DNA of 64,000 bases from Rhodococcus sp. Leaf278 (lineage in GTDB: Bacteria; Actinomycetota; Actinomycetes; Mycobacteriales; Mycobacteriaceae): contig NZ_LMRR01000009.1 of the NCBI RefSeq assembly GCF_001426085.1, positions 1 to 64,000 on the forward strand. The letters run 5' to 3'. The notes beneath the pieces were generated by a model. It ran no database searches, had not been told where the DNA came from, and saw nothing but the letters and a program-made list of their open reading frames with translations. Within the stretch, counting starts at the first letter, position 1; each line of letters begins with the position of its first letter. The position numbers were made by a program, and so were the translations under genes. Positions 62,320-64,000 of this stretch are shown in pieces.

Positions 62320-62780
62320 TCTCGGCCCACCGCACACTCTCGGCGAGTCCGGAGGAAGTCTGGGCACTGACCGCCGACACCAGCCGCTACGCGGAATGGG
62401 TGTCCGACGTCCGTACCGTCACCGCCCATCACGGCACCGCTCGTACCGGTGGTGTGTACACCGAGGAAGTGGCGGCGCTCGGACGCTTCACCACTCACGC
62501 CACGTGGACCGTCCGGCATCTGGAACCGAACCGACTGCGAGTCGATTCGGGTCAGGGATTCGCGCCGCTCACCAACGTGGCGAACGTCTTTCGCTTCGCA
62601 CCGCTCAGCGGCGGAACCTCCACCGCGATGACCTTCGAGTTCTGGTTCGATGTGGCTCCGAGCTGGGTGGGACGTATTGTGCGGCCGATCGCGACCGCCG
62701 GGATGTCCGCACGATTCGACGTTTCGATGTGCAACCTCGAGGCGCTGATCCTGTCCGAACGAACAGCGACGATCCGATGA
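62301..62780 (+). CDS. SRPBCC (START-like) family protein
   Basis: This 159-residue helix-grip protein matches the polyketide-cyclase/SRPBCC pattern: [59 protein letters not shown], and a C-terminal helix [29 protein letters not shown]. Such proteins bind a small hydrophobic ligand in a deep cavity. The start is GTG 62301 behind GAAGGAGAAC, overlapping the amine oxidase by 19 bases; a four-base overlap joins it to the PfkB gene. A binding, cyclisation or hydration role in the pathway is possible, but the ligand is unknown. Confidence 0.82.
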   Translation: MEQRFVVSAHRTLSASPEEVWALTADTSRYAEWVSDVRTVTAHHGTARTGGVYTEEVAALGRFTTHATWTVRHLEPNRLRVDSGQGFAPLTNVANVFRFAPLSGGTSTAMTFEFWFDVAPSWVGRIVRPIATAGMSARFDVSMCNLEALILSERTATIR

Positions 62781-63712
62781 GAGAATCGGCCGAAGTCCTC
62801 ACCCTCGGGGTGCACGTGCTCGACACTCTGGTGCGGCCGGTCACCGAGATACCCGACGGTCAGCAGGCCGCACTGGCGGAGCAGATCGCGATGTCGGCGG
62901 CGGGAACGGCCGGTGGCACCGCCCTGGTGCTGGCCCGGCTCGGTGCCGCTGTACACACCGCAGGAGTCGTCGGTACTGATTCGGCAGGCACGTTCTTGCT
63001 GCAAATCCTCGCCGACGACGGAGTGGACGTCTCCTTGGTGCACCGTATGGACGGGGTGCAGACCTCGGCGTCGGTGTTGCCGATTCGGCCGGATGGCTCG
63101 CGACCGGCCTTGCATGTGATCGGTGCCAATGGCTATCTGTCTCAGCATGTTCCGTGGAACATGTTTCACAACGTCGACTTCCTGCATCTCGGCGGACCCG
63201 AGTTCTTCGGACCGGACACCGCGCGCGACATCGCTCGTCGCGCTCACGAGGACGGCGTCGTCGTCACCGTCGACAGTCTGGCACCGTCCGTTCCCGAGGG
63301 CCTCGGTGCTTTCGCACCCGCACTCCCGTACGTCGACTACCTGCTGCCGAACGACGAGCAGGTTCTCGGCTGGACCGGCTGTGCGACCCTCGAGGATGGA
63401 TGCCGCCGACTGCTCGAACTCGGTGCGTCCTGCGTCGTCGCCACTGCCGGGGCGTCGCCCACACTCGTCGTGACGGCCGACGACGCCGTCGAAGTTTCCG
63501 CGTACGCCGTGGACGTGGTGGATACCAGTGGATGCGGAGATGCGTTCTCGGCAGGGTTCGTTCGTGGCCTGTCGCTGAGCATGAGCGTCGTCGAGTCAGC
63601 GGAACTGGGCAATGCGACCGCGGCGCAAGTGGCGCAGGGTCTCGGTACGGATTTCGGCACCTATGACCTCGAATTCGTTCGGAAGTTCGCTCGCACGTGC
63701 AGGACCACCTGA
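62777..63712 (+). CDS. PfkB-family carbohydrate kinase
   Basis: This 311-residue ribokinase-fold kinase has the N-terminal GVHVLDTLVRPV, the substrate lid with AGGTALVLARLGA, and the catalytic DTSGCGDAFSAGF motif with its Asp base near residue 250 (DTxGxGD family signature). The start is ATG 62777, overlapping the SRPBCC stop. The next gene overlaps its stop by one base. It phosphorylates a sugar, nucleoside or similar alcohol, possibly one derived from the amine oxidase product, before the class II aldolase cleaves the phosphate. Confidence 0.86.
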   Translation: MRESAEVLTLGVHVLDTLVRPVTEIPDGQQAALAEQIAMSAAGTAGGTALVLARLGAAVHTAGVVGTDSAGTFLLQILADDGVDVSLVHRMDGVQTSASVLPIRPDGSRPALHVIGANGYLSQHVPWNMFHNVDFLHLGGPEFFGPDTARDIARRAHEDGVVVTVDSLAPSVPEGLGAFAPALPYVDYLLPNDEQVLGWTGCATLEDGCRRLLELGASCVVATAGASPTLVVTADDAVEVSAYAVDVVDTSGCGDAFSAGFVRGLSLSMSVVESAELGNATAAQVAQGLGTDFGTYDLEFVRKFARTCRTT

Positions 63713-64000
63713 TGTCGACCGACACCGGTGAAGTCCGGGAGTCCGTCGCGGCGATCGCCCGGCACCTGGGCCGACGGGGTCTGGTACTCGGTACCGCCGG
63801 CAACGTCAGCGCACGTGTGGATGATGTGGTGGCGGTGACGGCGACCGGCCTGGTGCTGGCAGACGCCACGATCGAGGACATCACGCTCGTCGGGATGGAC
63901 GGCGTCGTGCGCGCAGGTGCGTGCCAACCGACATCGGAACTGGGCCTGCACCTGGGCATCTACGCATCGTCCGAGGTTCGGGCGGTGGTGCATGCGCATT
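63712..64000 (+). CDS. Class II aldolase/adducin family protein, N-terminal part (cut by window edge)
   Basis: This is the first 96 residues of a zinc class II aldolase of the fuculose-1-phosphate type. TAGNVSAR near residue 31 forms the phosphate loop and, at the right edge, PTSELGLHLGIYASSEVRAVVHAH holds the catalytic Glu region and the first two zinc histidines. The start is ATG 63712, coupled to the PfkB gene through TGATG. The gene runs beyond the window. With the kinase it suggests phosphorylation then retro-aldol cleavage to dihydroxyacetone phosphate and an aldehyde, as in fucose or 5-deoxyribose salvage. Confidence 0.85.
   Translation, partial: MSTDTGEVRESVAAIARHLGRRGLVLGTAGNVSARVDDVVAVTATGLVLADATIEDITLVGMDGVVRAGACQPTSELGLHLGIYASSEVRAVVHAH

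Overview
The window is high-GC DNA from a Rhodococcus-like mycolic-acid actinomycete. Pointers are a mycothiol-dependent formaldehyde dehydrogenase, a WhiB protein, an AccA1/AccD1 leucine operon like that of mycobacteria, many TetR/GntR/LysR regulators, and operons in which successive genes overlap by ATGA or GTGA. I saw no tRNA, rRNA, CRISPR array, insertion sequence or phage gene. Nearly all of it is accessory catabolism, laid out as separately regulated modules.

Region 1 (1-15720) is a complete glycine-betaine/dimethylglycine/sarcosine route. It holds a BCCT betaine transporter, dimethylglycine oxidase, PurU, and an eight-gene minus-strand operon glyA-soxB-soxD-soxA-soxG-folP-(gcvH-like)-sdaA, with a formaldehyde dehydrogenase at the left edge. 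Methyl groups pass to tetrahydrofolate; glycine plus methylene-THF becomes serine, then pyruvate. A TGATATATCA-type site lies at three promoters of the region, one of them beside a GntR/FCD regulator gene that is the likely reader. The GcvH-like protein has lost its lipoyl lysine.

Region 2 (15704-25661) has two copies of a LysR-PrpF pair. One is joined to a MatC-like dicarboxylate permease, the other to a complete ABC importer; this suggests uptake and isomerisation of unsaturated tricarboxylates or related acids.

Region 3 (25807-34450) is mixed: a secreted TIMP/NTR-like protein, a TetR/thiolase-like/crotonase unit, a lipoprotein, a LysR gene flanked by two beta-lactamase-fold genes, a MarR regulator and an HSL-type esterase.

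Region 4 (34463-40612) is an undefined sugar or polyol pathway: GntR, a split transketolase, an MHS transporter that appears frameshifted into the transketolase, a TIM-barrel isomerase, an SDR and a WhiB protein. CTGTC(G/A)ACAG-like sites occur at both control regions.

Region 5 (40590-47332) is leucine/isovalerate catabolism (AccD1, AccA1, acyl-CoA dehydrogenase, MaoC hydratase, CitE-like lyase) with a divergent TetR. Region 6 (47441-49731) is a Ni/Co permease and a secreted lipase. Region 7 (49728-54987) is an aromatic ring-cleavage operon with its TetR. Region 8 (55006-60079) is a Baeyer-Villiger monooxygenase operon with its TetR. Region 9 (60143-64000) is a TetR and an operon of flavin amine oxidase, SRPBCC protein, PfkB kinase and class II aldolase that runs off the right edge.
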